Source: Firmicutes bacterium UBA5499
GTDB taxonomy: Bacteria > Bacillota > DTU084
NCBI GenBank assembly: GCA_002426275.1
Contig: DIPB01000117.1
Location: forward strand, 2,502-8,488
DNA length: 5,987 nucleotides
Reading direction: 5' to 3'
Part shown: positions 1 to 5,588 of the stretch, piece after piece
Position numbering within the stretch: the stretch's first letter is position 1
Layout: each line of letters opens with the position of its first letter
The notes under the pieces: model-generated
What the model was told of the DNA's origin: nothing
What the model saw: only the letters and a program-made list of their open reading frames with translations
The model's database searches: none
Program-made: the position numbers and the translations under genes

Positions 1-1
1 G

Positions 2-694
2 GCGGAGCTCGAAGCGAGGATAGAAGGGATTCGGGCCGCAGGATTGGATCCTGGCAGGGGATTGCTGGAAAAAGAGCTGATAAAAGAGGAAAACTGGTCT
101 ACGGAATGGAAGAAATATTATCATCCCCTTTCTGTGGGAACCCGTTTTCTGATCTGTCCTTCTTGGGAATTGCGCACTGAAGAGGGCAGGTTCACGTTAG
201 CCTTAGATCCTGGGCAGGCTTTCGGTACCGGCTATCATCCCACAACGCAGTTGTGTCTGGAGCTTTTGGAGAATACTGAGCCCGGCACATTTGCCTATGA
301 TTTGGGCACCGGCTCCGGCATCTTGGCCATCGCCCTGGCGAAACTGGGAGCCGACGTTGTGGCTTTTGAGGCGGATCCGGTGGCGATCGATGCGGCAAAA
401 GAGAATGCTGCCCGCAACGGAACGAAGATTCGGCTGCGGCAAGTTGATTTGCTGTCCTGGTCGCCTCCGGAGCGCGGCGCACCTTTGGCGGTGGCCAATC
501 TCACCGCGGATCTATTTGTGAGTTTGGCTCCGAAGCTGCCCAGCTACGTGCTGCCCGGAGGAAAACTGATCGCGGGCGGAATCAACTGCCAGCGGCAGGC
601 GGAAGTAGAGGCTGCCTTCAGAAAAGCCGGCTTTGCCATCCAGGATGTTTTAAGGCGTCAGGAATGGGTTTGCCTTGTGGGAGGGAGAAGTTAG
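2..694 (+). CDS. prmA: Ribosomal protein L11 methyltransferase PrmA (5' end missing)
   Basis: PrmA is a cytoplasmic SAM-dependent enzyme that methylates ribosomal protein L11. The reading frame is open to the left edge, so the start lies outside. The 230 codons present, against about 300 for the family, lack roughly the first quarter (part of the N-terminal L11-recognition domain). A TTG at 44 is in frame but is not the start, because the upstream codons already continue the protein. Visible signatures are an EENW..EWKKYY stretch (about 89-124), the PrmA hallmark LDPGQAFGTGYHPTT (203-247), SAM motif I DLGTGSGILAIA (299-334), an acidic residue after the second strand (FEAD, near 365-376) and the motif ANLTADL (494-514), which corresponds to the usual N-hydrophobic catalytic-pocket segment. 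It ends with TAG, whose last base touches the Shine-Dalgarno of the next gene, so the two are probably co-transcribed. Identification is firm; substrate specificity is taken from the family. Confidence 0.95.
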   Translation, partial: AELEARIEGIRAAGLDPGRGLLEKELIKEENWSTEWKKYYHPLSVGTRFLICPSWELRTEEGRFTLALDPGQAFGTGYHPTTQLCLELLENTEPGTFAYDLGTGSGILAIALAKLGADVVAFEADPVAIDAAKENAARNGTKIRLRQVDLLSWSPPERGAPLAVANLTADLFVSLAPKLPSYVLPGGKLIAGGINCQRQAEVEAAFRKAGFAIQDVLRRQEWVCLVGGRS

Positions 695-707
695 GGGAGT
701 AAAATTT

Positions 708-1865
708 ATGAAGCGCTTTCTCTGCAGCGAGGCATGGCTTGAAACGTTCAGAGCGATTATCGTTTTGCTTTGCCTCTCCGGATTAATCAGCCCTGTTTTT
801 TTCTCCCAGCCGACGCCAATCGCGAAGGCTGCCGTGGCGCAGCGCCAAACCGTCCCCACGCCGCCGCAGCCGGCGTCCCGGCAGCAGCCTCAGAGCTTCA
901 GGGAAGCGCCGCGGCCGGTGCGAGGCGTTTACATCACCAGCTGGACGGCAGGCTCGGGCAGGATGAAGGAACTGACCGGGTTCCTGAAAGAAAACGGTCT
1001 GAACGCGGTGGTGATCGATGTCAAAGACGACACAGGCGTTGTGAGTTACCAGACGCAGGTGGACTTAGCCCGCAAGTGCGGCGCCGCCAGCCGCAGAATC
1101 GCGGATCCGTCCGCATTATTAGCTGGCTTGCGGGCAAAAGGTATTCTTGCCATCGCCCGGATTGTGGCTTTTAAGGATCCGCTGCTGGCCGGCAAGAGAC
1201 CGGATCTGGCGTTCAAGGCTAAAGCCGGCGGCAGCTGGCGCGATCGCAAGGGCCAAAGCTGGGTCAGCCCTTACTCGCAGGAGGTCTGGGAATACCTGAC
1301 GGCCTTGGGAAAAGAAGCGATACAGCTCGGCTTTTCCGAGGTGCAATACGACTATGTGCGCTTTCCTTCCGACGGGAATTTGTCCCAGCTTGTTTATCCA
1401 GAAGGCCGGCCTGTGAGCAAGCAGATTGGCGACTTTTTGCGTTATGCCACAGCCGCCATTCACAGCTGCCACCAACAGGCCGTCGTCTCCGCCGATACTT
1501 TCGGCCTGGCAGGCTCGGCAGTAGATGATTTGGGAATAGGTCAGAAAATTCAGGAATTAGACGGGGCAGCGGATTATCTCTCTCCCATGGCTTACCCGTC
1601 CCATTATGCCAAGGGCACTTACGCGTTGAGCAATCCCAACGCGGCCCCTTATCAAACCGTCAAAAGGAGCATCGGGGATCACCAAAAGCTGGTGCAAAAA
1701 TCCAAACTCAGACCGTGGTTGCAAGCTTTCACTTTAGGCCCTCCGGCCTATGGACCGGAGCACTTGCGCCTGCAGCTTAAGGCTCTGCGGGAACTGGGGG
1801 TGGCTGAGTTTCTGCTTTGGAATCCAGCCTCCCGCTATGGGGTATTTGCCGGAGCAGTTCAATGA
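708..1865 (+). CDS. Secreted or membrane-anchored DUF4015 putative glycosidase-like protein
   Basis: 385 residues. The ATG at 708 is chosen because AGGGGAG (693-699) sits 8 nt upstream; a TTG at 675 in the same frame would lie inside prmA and has no such site. Residues 1-15 are mixed with some positive charge, 16-33 are hydrophobic, and an AKA at 39-41 could be a signal-peptidase site, so export or N-terminal anchoring is likely. A Pro/Gln-rich linker (about 48-70) leads into a domain I recognise as DUF4015, a putative TIM-barrel glycoside hydrolase family. Its marks are RGVYITSW (72-79), VIDVKDD (102-108), VQYDYVRFP (212-220), SADTFG (261-266), LSPMAYPSHY (291-300), PWLQAF (336-341) and a C-terminal FLLWNPASRYG. 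Acidic residues in the strand-end motifs (D104, D107, D108, D215, D263) are candidates for catalysis or binding. An envelope polysaccharide substrate is only a guess. The last 89 bp overlap the oppositely transcribed polymerase gene. Confidence 0.88.
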   Translation: MKRFLCSEAWLETFRAIIVLLCLSGLISPVFFSQPTPIAKAAVAQRQTVPTPPQPASRQQPQSFREAPRPVRGVYITSWTAGSGRMKELTGFLKENGLNAVVIDVKDDTGVVSYQTQVDLARKCGAASRRIADPSALLAGLRAKGILAIARIVAFKDPLLAGKRPDLAFKAKAGGSWRDRKGQSWVSPYSQEVWEYLTALGKEAIQLGFSEVQYDYVRFPSDGNLSQLVYPEGRPVSKQIGDFLRYATAAIHSCHQQAVVSADTFGLAGSAVDDLGIGQKIQELDGAADYLSPMAYPSHYAKGTYALSNPNAAPYQTVKRSIGDHQKLVQKSKLRPWLQAFTLGPPAYGPEHLRLQLKALRELGVAEFLLWNPASRYGVFAGAVQ

Positions 1866-2733
1866 GCTCTAAGCGCTCCAGCGCTCCCTCCAGCGTCTGG
1901 CCGGCCAGCACTCCCGGCCAGGGCTCGGTAGGAGCGAGTTTAGGCACTGTGCGGATGGTAAAGTCCTGAGGCTCTGCATCCGCAAGCTCTTCCCAGGACA
2001 GCGGCCAGGAGACTGTAGCTCCCTTTACGGCTCTGGGACAGAATGCCGCCACAATCGTTTTTCCCGGCAGATTCTGCAGATAATCTAAATAAACTTTGCC
2101 TTGCCTATTTTTCACCAGTCGCTCCACTGTGGCAAGCTCCGGCAGGGCGTTGGCGATAATTTGGCAGAATTTTTCCATAAACCCCGTGACAACAGGATAG
2201 GGGTAGCGATTTACCAGCGGCAGGTAAAGGTGAAGTCCGCTCGCGCCTGAAGTTTTAGGGTATAATCTCAGGCCCAGTTCGTCTGCCAGCCGGCGGGCGG
2301 CAGAGGCGGCTTCCCGAGCTTGAGAAAACCCCCATTGCGGCAAAGGATCCAAATCCAAAATCGCATAATCCGGAAACGAAGGCGCGGTTACCTTGGACGC
2401 CCAAGGGTGCAGCTCAATGGCGCCCTGGTTCACTGCCCAAAGGAGCGCTGCCGGACTGTCTGCCACCAGATAGCGGGTTTTGCCTTCGTGCAAATAACTT
2501 GACAGCCACTGCGGCGCAGTAGAGGGCAAATTTTTCTGCCAGAAGCTTTGGCCACTCCAGCCATGGGGATAGCGCACAAGGGATAGGGGACGGCCCGCCA
2601 AGAGAGGCAAGGCGACAGAAGCCAGCTTTTGCCAGTAGGCGAGCAGGTCTCCTTTGGTAATCCCCGGCCAGTAAGGTTTTTCCAGGTGGGTGAGCTTTAA
2701 GGTTGCTCCTGAAATTTCAATCTGGCAGTCCAC
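1777..2733 (-). CDS. ligD: LigD-type primase/polymerase of NHEJ (stand-alone polymerase domain)
   Basis: 318 residues. This archaeo-eukaryotic primase-fold enzyme fills or extends DNA ends, often with ribonucleotides, during NHEJ. The N-terminal segment THLEKPYWPGITKGDLLAYW (15-34) is typical of LigD polymerase domains. The metal-binding pair is D127/D129 in ILDLDP, the nucleotide-binding loop is TSGASGLHLYLPL (161-173), and the likely third carboxylate is D217 in GKVYLDYLQN. PRAVKGATVSWPLSWEEL (233-250) is also characteristic. The start is GTG at 2733, with GGGAGG 9 nt upstream inside the ligase gene; the two genes overlap by 17 bp, consistent with one operon plus independent initiation. The last 29 or so residues are Pro/Ala-rich, look unconserved, and lie antisense to the DUF4015 gene end. 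In many bacteria this domain is fused to ligase and phosphoesterase domains; here it is a separate protein. Confidence 0.93.
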   Translation of the reverse strand: MDCQIEISGATLKLTHLEKPYWPGITKGDLLAYWQKLASVALPLLAGRPLSLVRYPHGWSGQSFWQKNLPSTAPQWLSSYLHEGKTRYLVADSPAALLWAVNQGAIELHPWASKVTAPSFPDYAILDLDPLPQWGFSQAREAASAARRLADELGLRLYPKTSGASGLHLYLPLVNRYPYPVVTGFMEKFCQIIANALPELATVERLVKNRQGKVYLDYLQNLPGKTIVAAFCPRAVKGATVSWPLSWEELADAEPQDFTIRTVPKLAPTEPWPGVLAGQTLEGALERLELIELLRQIPHSGRLDSKAETQPPPVPAEP

Positions 2734-3622
2734 GCGCGAATTCCTCCCAACGGCAGTCCGCGGAGGCTTTTTCGCCTAAGCCGCTCCAGCTTGCGTGCCG
2801 CAGCTTCCCTGACTCCGTCACTTCCAGGTATTGAATATCGCCGGTTAAGACCGGCGTTAACCAAAAGACGTCCTTGTCCCGAAGCGGGGGGCGAAAAGGA
2901 CAGGCAGGCTGCCTGTGGCGCGCTAGAACGCCGACCAGCTTCCCTTTTTCTTGTTGAGAAAATCCGCTTCCCACTCTGCCCAGATACTTGAGCTCTCCGC
3001 CTTGCCAGGCTCCAGCCAGCACGGAGAGCTCTTTTTTCCAAAGATAACCTCCCAAAACCACAGTGGCCTTCCTTCTCACTTTAAACTTCTGCCAAGAGCT
3101 GGTGCGCAGCCCTGGAACGTATAGACTTTCCTTTGCTTTGGCCATGATGCCTTCAAGGCCTAATTGTTCTGCCTGGGCAAAGGCGCTGAGTCCGTCTGTT
3201 GCCAGAGGCAGGCTCAGGTTCAGTCCTGCTCCCACCTTCTGCAGCTGTTTCTGCCTTCGCCACAGGGGCAGATCTAGCAGCGATTCTCCTTCCAGCCACA
3301 ACAGATCAAAGGCCACATACGCGATGACGCCTTCTGCCTTGGCTAAAGCTGAAAAGTCCGGTTTGCCGTTCACAAAAGACACGATTTCCCCATCCGCAAT
3401 CAGCTGCTTTTCCACTTGCCGGTGGAGATTGCCCAGGCTGGGGAACTTAGCGGACAATGGTTTCAGGCTGCGGCTCTGCAGCCTGCATTCCCTTTTGGGA
3501 TCTAAATAGGCGATGGCTCGGTAGCCGTCCCATTTCAGCTCATAGCTGTAATCCGGGGAAGAGAAAGGCGCGTCCGCCAATATCCCCAACATAGGGCGAA
3601 GGGGAGAGTTGAAGCTGATCAC
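2717..3622 (-). CDS. ligD: LigD-type ATP-dependent DNA ligase (stand-alone ligase domain)
   Basis: 301 residues, the usual size for a single LigD ligase domain. It seals nicks at joined DNA ends through a lysyl-AMP intermediate. Motif I is YELKWDGYR (27-35), with K30 as the adenylation lysine. SRSLKPLSAKFPSL (50-63) is motif Ia, DGEIV (77-81, E79) is motif III, FDLLWLEG (105-112) is motif IIIa, EGIMAK (157-162) is motif IV, and SWQKFKVR (176-183, K179 and K181) is motif V. The C-terminal half is an OB-fold with VGSGFS and LRHASWSGLGEK; the final Arg-x-Asp-Lys seen in many relatives appears here as LGEK. The GTG start at 3622 forms a 4-bp GTGA overlap with the ku stop. No good Shine-Dalgarno precedes it (the upstream bases are the lysine codons of the Ku tail), so translation is probably coupled to ku. 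No polymerase or phosphoesterase domain is fused to it. Confidence 0.95.
   Translation of the reverse strand: MISFNSPLRPMLGILADAPFSSPDYSYELKWDGYRAIAYLDPKRECRLQSRSLKPLSAKFPSLGNLHRQVEKQLIADGEIVSFVNGKPDFSALAKAEGVIAYVAFDLLWLEGESLLDLPLWRRQKQLQKVGAGLNLSLPLATDGLSAFAQAEQLGLEGIMAKAKESLYVPGLRTSSWQKFKVRRKATVVLGGYLWKKELSVLAGAWQGGELKYLGRVGSGFSQQEKGKLVGVLARHRQPACPFRPPLRDKDVFWLTPVLTGDIQYLEVTESGKLRHASWSGLGEKASADCRWEEFARGLPD
2743..2748 (-). promoter_or_regulatory. Shine-Dalgarno site of the polymerase gene, inside the ligase gene
   Basis: On the minus strand this reads GGGAGG and lies 9 nt before the GTG at 2733. It supports that GTG as the start and allows the polymerase to be initiated on its own, although its gene overlaps the ligase stop by 17 bp. 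Confidence 0.75.
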
Positions 3623-4404
3623 TTTTTTCGAGCCCGCTTTTTGGTGGAATGGGTGGCTTCCACCGACTCGCGCAGCGCTTCCATCAAATCGATCACTTGC
3701 CCTGTCCCTGGAGCTGGCGCCTCCACAACCTCCTGACCTTTCAGTTTCTGAGAGATGATTTTTTCCATGGCCAGCTGTTGCTCATCATTGTATTTTTCCG
3801 GCTGGAAAGGTTCTGTGAGCTCGTCAATCAGAACATGAGCCATCTTAAGTTCCTCCTCCGTCGCCTGAACTGGACCGGAGGAGAGTTCCTCCGGAGAGCG
3901 GATTTCGTCGGCGTAGAGGAGCGTGGTTAAAGACAGCAGCGCTCCGTACGGGCGCACCAGGCACAGAGAGTTTTTGCTGCGCAGCTGAAACGAAGCGACC
4001 GCCACTGTGCCTTTTTCAGTTAAAGCTTGCAGCAGCAGACCGTAGGCTTTCGCACCGCCGCCTGGAGCGTCTAAAAAATATGTTTTCTCGAAGTAGACGG
4101 GATCGATCTCTGATAAAGCGTGAAATGATTTGATTTGGATGTTCTCCTGGGCGGCTTGGGTCTCGGAGAGTTCATCGTCGTCCAGGAGCACGAACTTGTC
4201 TTTCTGGTATTCGTAGCCCTTGACGATGTCTTCTTCTTCCAGATCCAGCTTGCAGGCGGGGCAAAACTTTTTATAGCGCACTGGGCTTTTGCATTTTTTA
4301 TGCAGCAGGCGAAAATGAAGCTGATGCCGCGAGACTGCGGGATAAAGACGGACGGGAATGTGAACCAGCCCAAAGCTCAGGGCGCCTTTCCAAATGGCTT
4401 TCAT
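3619..4404 (-). CDS. ku: Bacterial Ku, DNA end-binding protein of NHEJ
   Basis: 261 residues, normal for bacterial Ku. It forms a homodimeric ring that binds double-strand ends and recruits LigD. The N-terminus MKAIWKGALSFGLVHIPVRLY is diagnostic. H35/C38 and C48/C51 form a small putative zinc-binding cluster of the kind seen in several Ku proteins, followed by IVKGYEY (60-66). The beta-barrel core runs to about residue 190. A helical region follows and ends in VIDLMEALRESVE (238-250), the conserved minimal C-terminal segment associated with LigD contact. A short basic tail (KKRARKK) closes the protein and probably adds DNA contact; long Lys-rich extensions found in some Ku proteins are absent. 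The ATG at 4404 overlaps the PrsW-family stop as ATGA, and only a weak GGAAG lies about 12 nt upstream, suggesting coupled translation. In Bacillus subtilis the Ku/LigD pair is expressed in the forespore and protects spores; a similar role here is inferred. Confidence 0.97.
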   Translation of the reverse strand: MKAIWKGALSFGLVHIPVRLYPAVSRHQLHFRLLHKKCKSPVRYKKFCPACKLDLEEEDIVKGYEYQKDKFVLLDDDELSETQAAQENIQIKSFHALSEIDPVYFEKTYFLDAPGGGAKAYGLLLQALTEKGTVAVASFQLRSKNSLCLVRPYGALLSLTTLLYADEIRSPEELSSGPVQATEEELKMAHVLIDELTEPFQPEKYNDEQQLAMEKIISQKLKGQEVVEAPAPGTGQVIDLMEALRESVEATHSTKKRARKK

Positions 4405-5045
4405 CGGCGCAGACCGCTTCCATTTGCCCTGACGATCAGCCGCCGTAAATAGAGATAGCTGCCTATGATCAGCAGCACGGCCCAGGCCTGGGGGAGGCGG
4501 CTGGCGAGAATGAAATTATAGCTGCCGTGCAGCACGGAGGCGATGGCAAGGCCAGAGAGGAAAGTGGCTTTGCCGAAGCGCATGCGCCCCAATGCCTCTC
4601 CGGCTATGCCCGAAAAGCAGGCATGAGCCAACAAGGTAATCAGAGCCCTGGCAGGCACAACCCCTACCCCAAAGCGCAGGGCGTAAAGCAGGTTTTCTAA
4701 AGCCGCGAAACCCAATGCCGCGGTAATGGCGTAGATGATGCCATCCATCGGCTCGTCGAATTCCCGCTTTCGCCAGGCGGCTACCCAAACCGCCCCCAGC
4801 TTCGCGGACTCTTCCACCAGACCTATGCCCAGCACGTTCAGGATATAGAAGGCCAAGAGCCCTGGCAGACTGGCAAAATATCGGCTGTAGAGGGACTCAA
4901 GCAAAATGGCGGGCAGCACGAAAAAAGCGCCCCAGAGAAAAGTTTTGCCGATCAGAGAACCCGGTTCAGGTCTCGCGTCCTGACGGTAAAAAAACCACAG
5001 CCACAGAAGGCCGGGCCCGAAAGAAAGAAGCAAGATCAGCAGCAT
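4401..5045 (-). CDS. PrsW-family intramembrane protease-like protein
   Basis: 214 residues from the ATG at 5045. This start is chosen over an in-frame GTG at 5150 because GGGGAGG lies 8 nt upstream and the next residues form a membrane segment, whereas the upstream extension is polar and AT-derived. About seven hydrophobic segments are visible (roughly 1-19, 33-50, 61-77, 103-122, 132-150, 160-181 and 187-202). PrsW-family motifs are present: LVEESAK (76-82, E78/E79), DGIIYAITAALGFAALENLLY (start 101; E117/N118), H141 in LLAHACF, and H173 in VLHGSYNF. In B. subtilis PrsW starts degradation of the anti-sigma factor RsiW; no sigma/anti-sigma pair is visible here, so the substrate is unknown. 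It is the first gene of the repair operon and overlaps ku by 4 bp. The membrane family assignment is firm; the link to DNA repair is only positional. Confidence 0.87.
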   Translation of the reverse strand: MLLILLLSFGPGLLWLWFFYRQDARPEPGSLIGKTFLWGAFFVLPAILLESLYSRYFASLPGLLAFYILNVLGIGLVEESAKLGAVWVAAWRKREFDEPMDGIIYAITAALGFAALENLLYALRFGVGVVPARALITLLAHACFSGIAGEALGRMRFGKATFLSGLAIASVLHGSYNFILASRLPQAWAVLLIIGSYLYLRRLIVRANGSGLRR

Positions 5046-5053
5046 TAAGCATT

Positions 5054-5060
5054 CCTCCCC
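5054..5060 (-). promoter_or_regulatory. Shine-Dalgarno site fixing the PrsW-family start
   Basis: Minus-strand GGGGAGG, 8 nt before the ATG at 5045. It is the strongest ribosome binding site in the minus-strand operon and decides the start against the longer reading frame beginning at 5150. Confidence 0.8.
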
Positions 5061-5097
5061 GGCTAGTGTGTTCAGATTCGCATATTTTAGGCAGTAA

Positions 5098-5125
5098 TAT
5101 TTATCCAGTCGACACTTTTTTACAA
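5098..5125 (-). promoter_or_regulatory. Possible vegetative promoter of the PrsW-ku-ligD operon
   Basis: On the minus strand TTGTAA (5125-5120) and TAATAT (5103-5098) are separated by 16 bp. Each matches the sigma-A consensus at four of six positions. The site lies in the AT-rich gap about 50 bp before the ATG at 5045, and nothing better was seen upstream of the operon. In AT-rich DNA such matches arise easily by chance, so this is weak. Confidence 0.25.
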
Positions 5126-5166
5126 AATATATTTTATTGGATAAAGGCACAAAAAATATTATTGAG

Positions 5167-5195
5167 AAAGGAATTTCTAATTATCTGCCGAATTA
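5167..5195 (+). promoter_or_regulatory. Candidate sigma-H (Spo0H) promoter of the 67-aa gene
   Basis: AAAGGAATT (5167-5175) and GCCGAATTA (5187-5195) are separated by 11 bp. They agree at every defined position with the B. subtilis sigma-H consensus as I recall it (RnAGGAwWW, 11-12 bp, RnnGAATww). Transcription would begin near 5202 and give a leader of about 65 nt before the ATG at 5269. Sigma-H drives transition-state and early sporulation genes, so this would place the small gene in that programme. No convincing sigma-A promoter competes in the same stretch. Confidence 0.6.
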
Positions 5196-5268
5196 ATATA
5201 TGGTGTTTTGTTAGCGGAGCGGTTAAACGCTTTTGATACAGTAGCGCCTAAGCGAAAGGAGAGGTAGC

Positions 5269-5472
5269 ATGGAAGTAGCAGAAAGTAAAGGCATCTTGTT
5301 CCTAAAGATAGCGGTTAACCAAGATGAAAGAGAGTTCATAACTACCTTAGCAGAGCAAGAACTGATTAAGCGGGCGCGGGAAAAAGTATCTGAGTTCATG
5401 AGTGCAAGTTCAGTGAAGGAGTTGGTTGTCGGGTTCGACGGGGATGAAATTCAGGTAGCGGTTAAGCTGTAG
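5269..5472 (+). CDS. Small hypothetical protein, 67 aa, unknown function
   Basis: I do not recognise the family. The gene is credible: AAGGAG (5256-5261, within AAGGAGAGG) lies 7 nt before the ATG, a sigma-H-like promoter lies upstream, and a rho-independent terminator begins at the last base of its TAG stop. It is therefore a complete single-gene transcription unit. The protein has no signal peptide, membrane segment or cysteine. It is acidic (13 Asp/Glu against 9 Lys/Arg). The pattern suggests a strand at 9-16 (ILFLKIAV), one long amphipathic helix from about 19 to 45, then two strands at 50-56 (KELVVGF) and 60-67 (EIQVAVKL) joined by a DGDE turn. This would fit a compact alpha/beta cytoplasmic protein that might dimerise or bind a partner. 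It is divergent from the repair operon; any functional link is speculation. Confidence 0.8.
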   Translation: MEVAESKGILFLKIAVNQDEREFITTLAEQELIKRAREKVSEFMSASSVKELVVGFDGDEIQVAVKL

Positions 5473-5507
5473 GCAAAGGCACCTTTATGGTGCTTTTGCC
5501 TTTTTTT
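5472..5507 (+). terminator. Rho-independent terminator of the 67-aa gene
   Basis: A 12-bp stem (GGCAAAGGCACC, 5472-5483, paired with GGTGCTTTTGCC, 5489-5500, with one G-U pair) encloses a 5-nt loop TTTAT and is followed directly by seven T (5501-5507). The first stem base is the last base of the TAG stop. Confidence 0.93.
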
Positions 5508-5551
5508 GTTATGCCTAACAAAAAGAGGCTTTCTTCTTTCCGGGAGCTTTA

Positions 5552-5560
5552 TGTTATAAT
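5552..5560 (+). promoter_or_regulatory. Extended -10 promoter of the membrane-protein gene
   Basis: TGTTATAAT carries a perfect TATAAT (5555-5560) preceded by the TGn extension. The -35 region (around 5531-5537, TTCTTCT) matches the consensus poorly, which is common when an extended -10 is present. Transcription would start near 5567, just downstream of the previous terminator and about 22 nt before the GTG at 5589. Confidence 0.72.
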
Positions 5561-5588
5561 TGTAGCGAACCTGGAAGGAGGAAAAACT

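Noticed and set aside
1890..1925. GC-rich inverted repeat (CTGGCCGGCCAG and nearby CGGCCAG) as a terminator at the convergent junction
   Set aside because: It has no T-run on either strand and lies in polymerase coding sequence.
4135..4452. Open frame antisense to ku, and similar antisense frames within prmA, the ligase gene and the last gene
   Set aside because: They have no ribosome binding sites or recognisable domains and lie opposite genes with clear conserved motifs.
5101..5144. DnaA boxes (TTATCCA on both strands)
   Set aside because: Only seven of nine bases fit TTATCCACA on either strand, there are just two, and no replication genes are nearby.
5046..5150. N-terminal extension of the PrsW-family gene to a GTG at 5150
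   Set aside because: The extra 35 residues are polar and AT-derived, have no ribosome binding site at the GTG, and would hide the strong GGGGAGG and the membrane-start ATG at 5045.
5218..5231. Small hairpin AGCG-GTTAAA-CGCT in the leader of the 67-aa gene
   Set aside because: The stem is only four base pairs; it is too weak to call a riboswitch or attenuator.
5046..5268. Forespore sigma-G or sigma-F promoter in front of the PrsW-ku-ligD operon
   Set aside because: I looked for it because B. subtilis ku/ligD are forespore genes, but found no convincing pair of elements on the minus strand.
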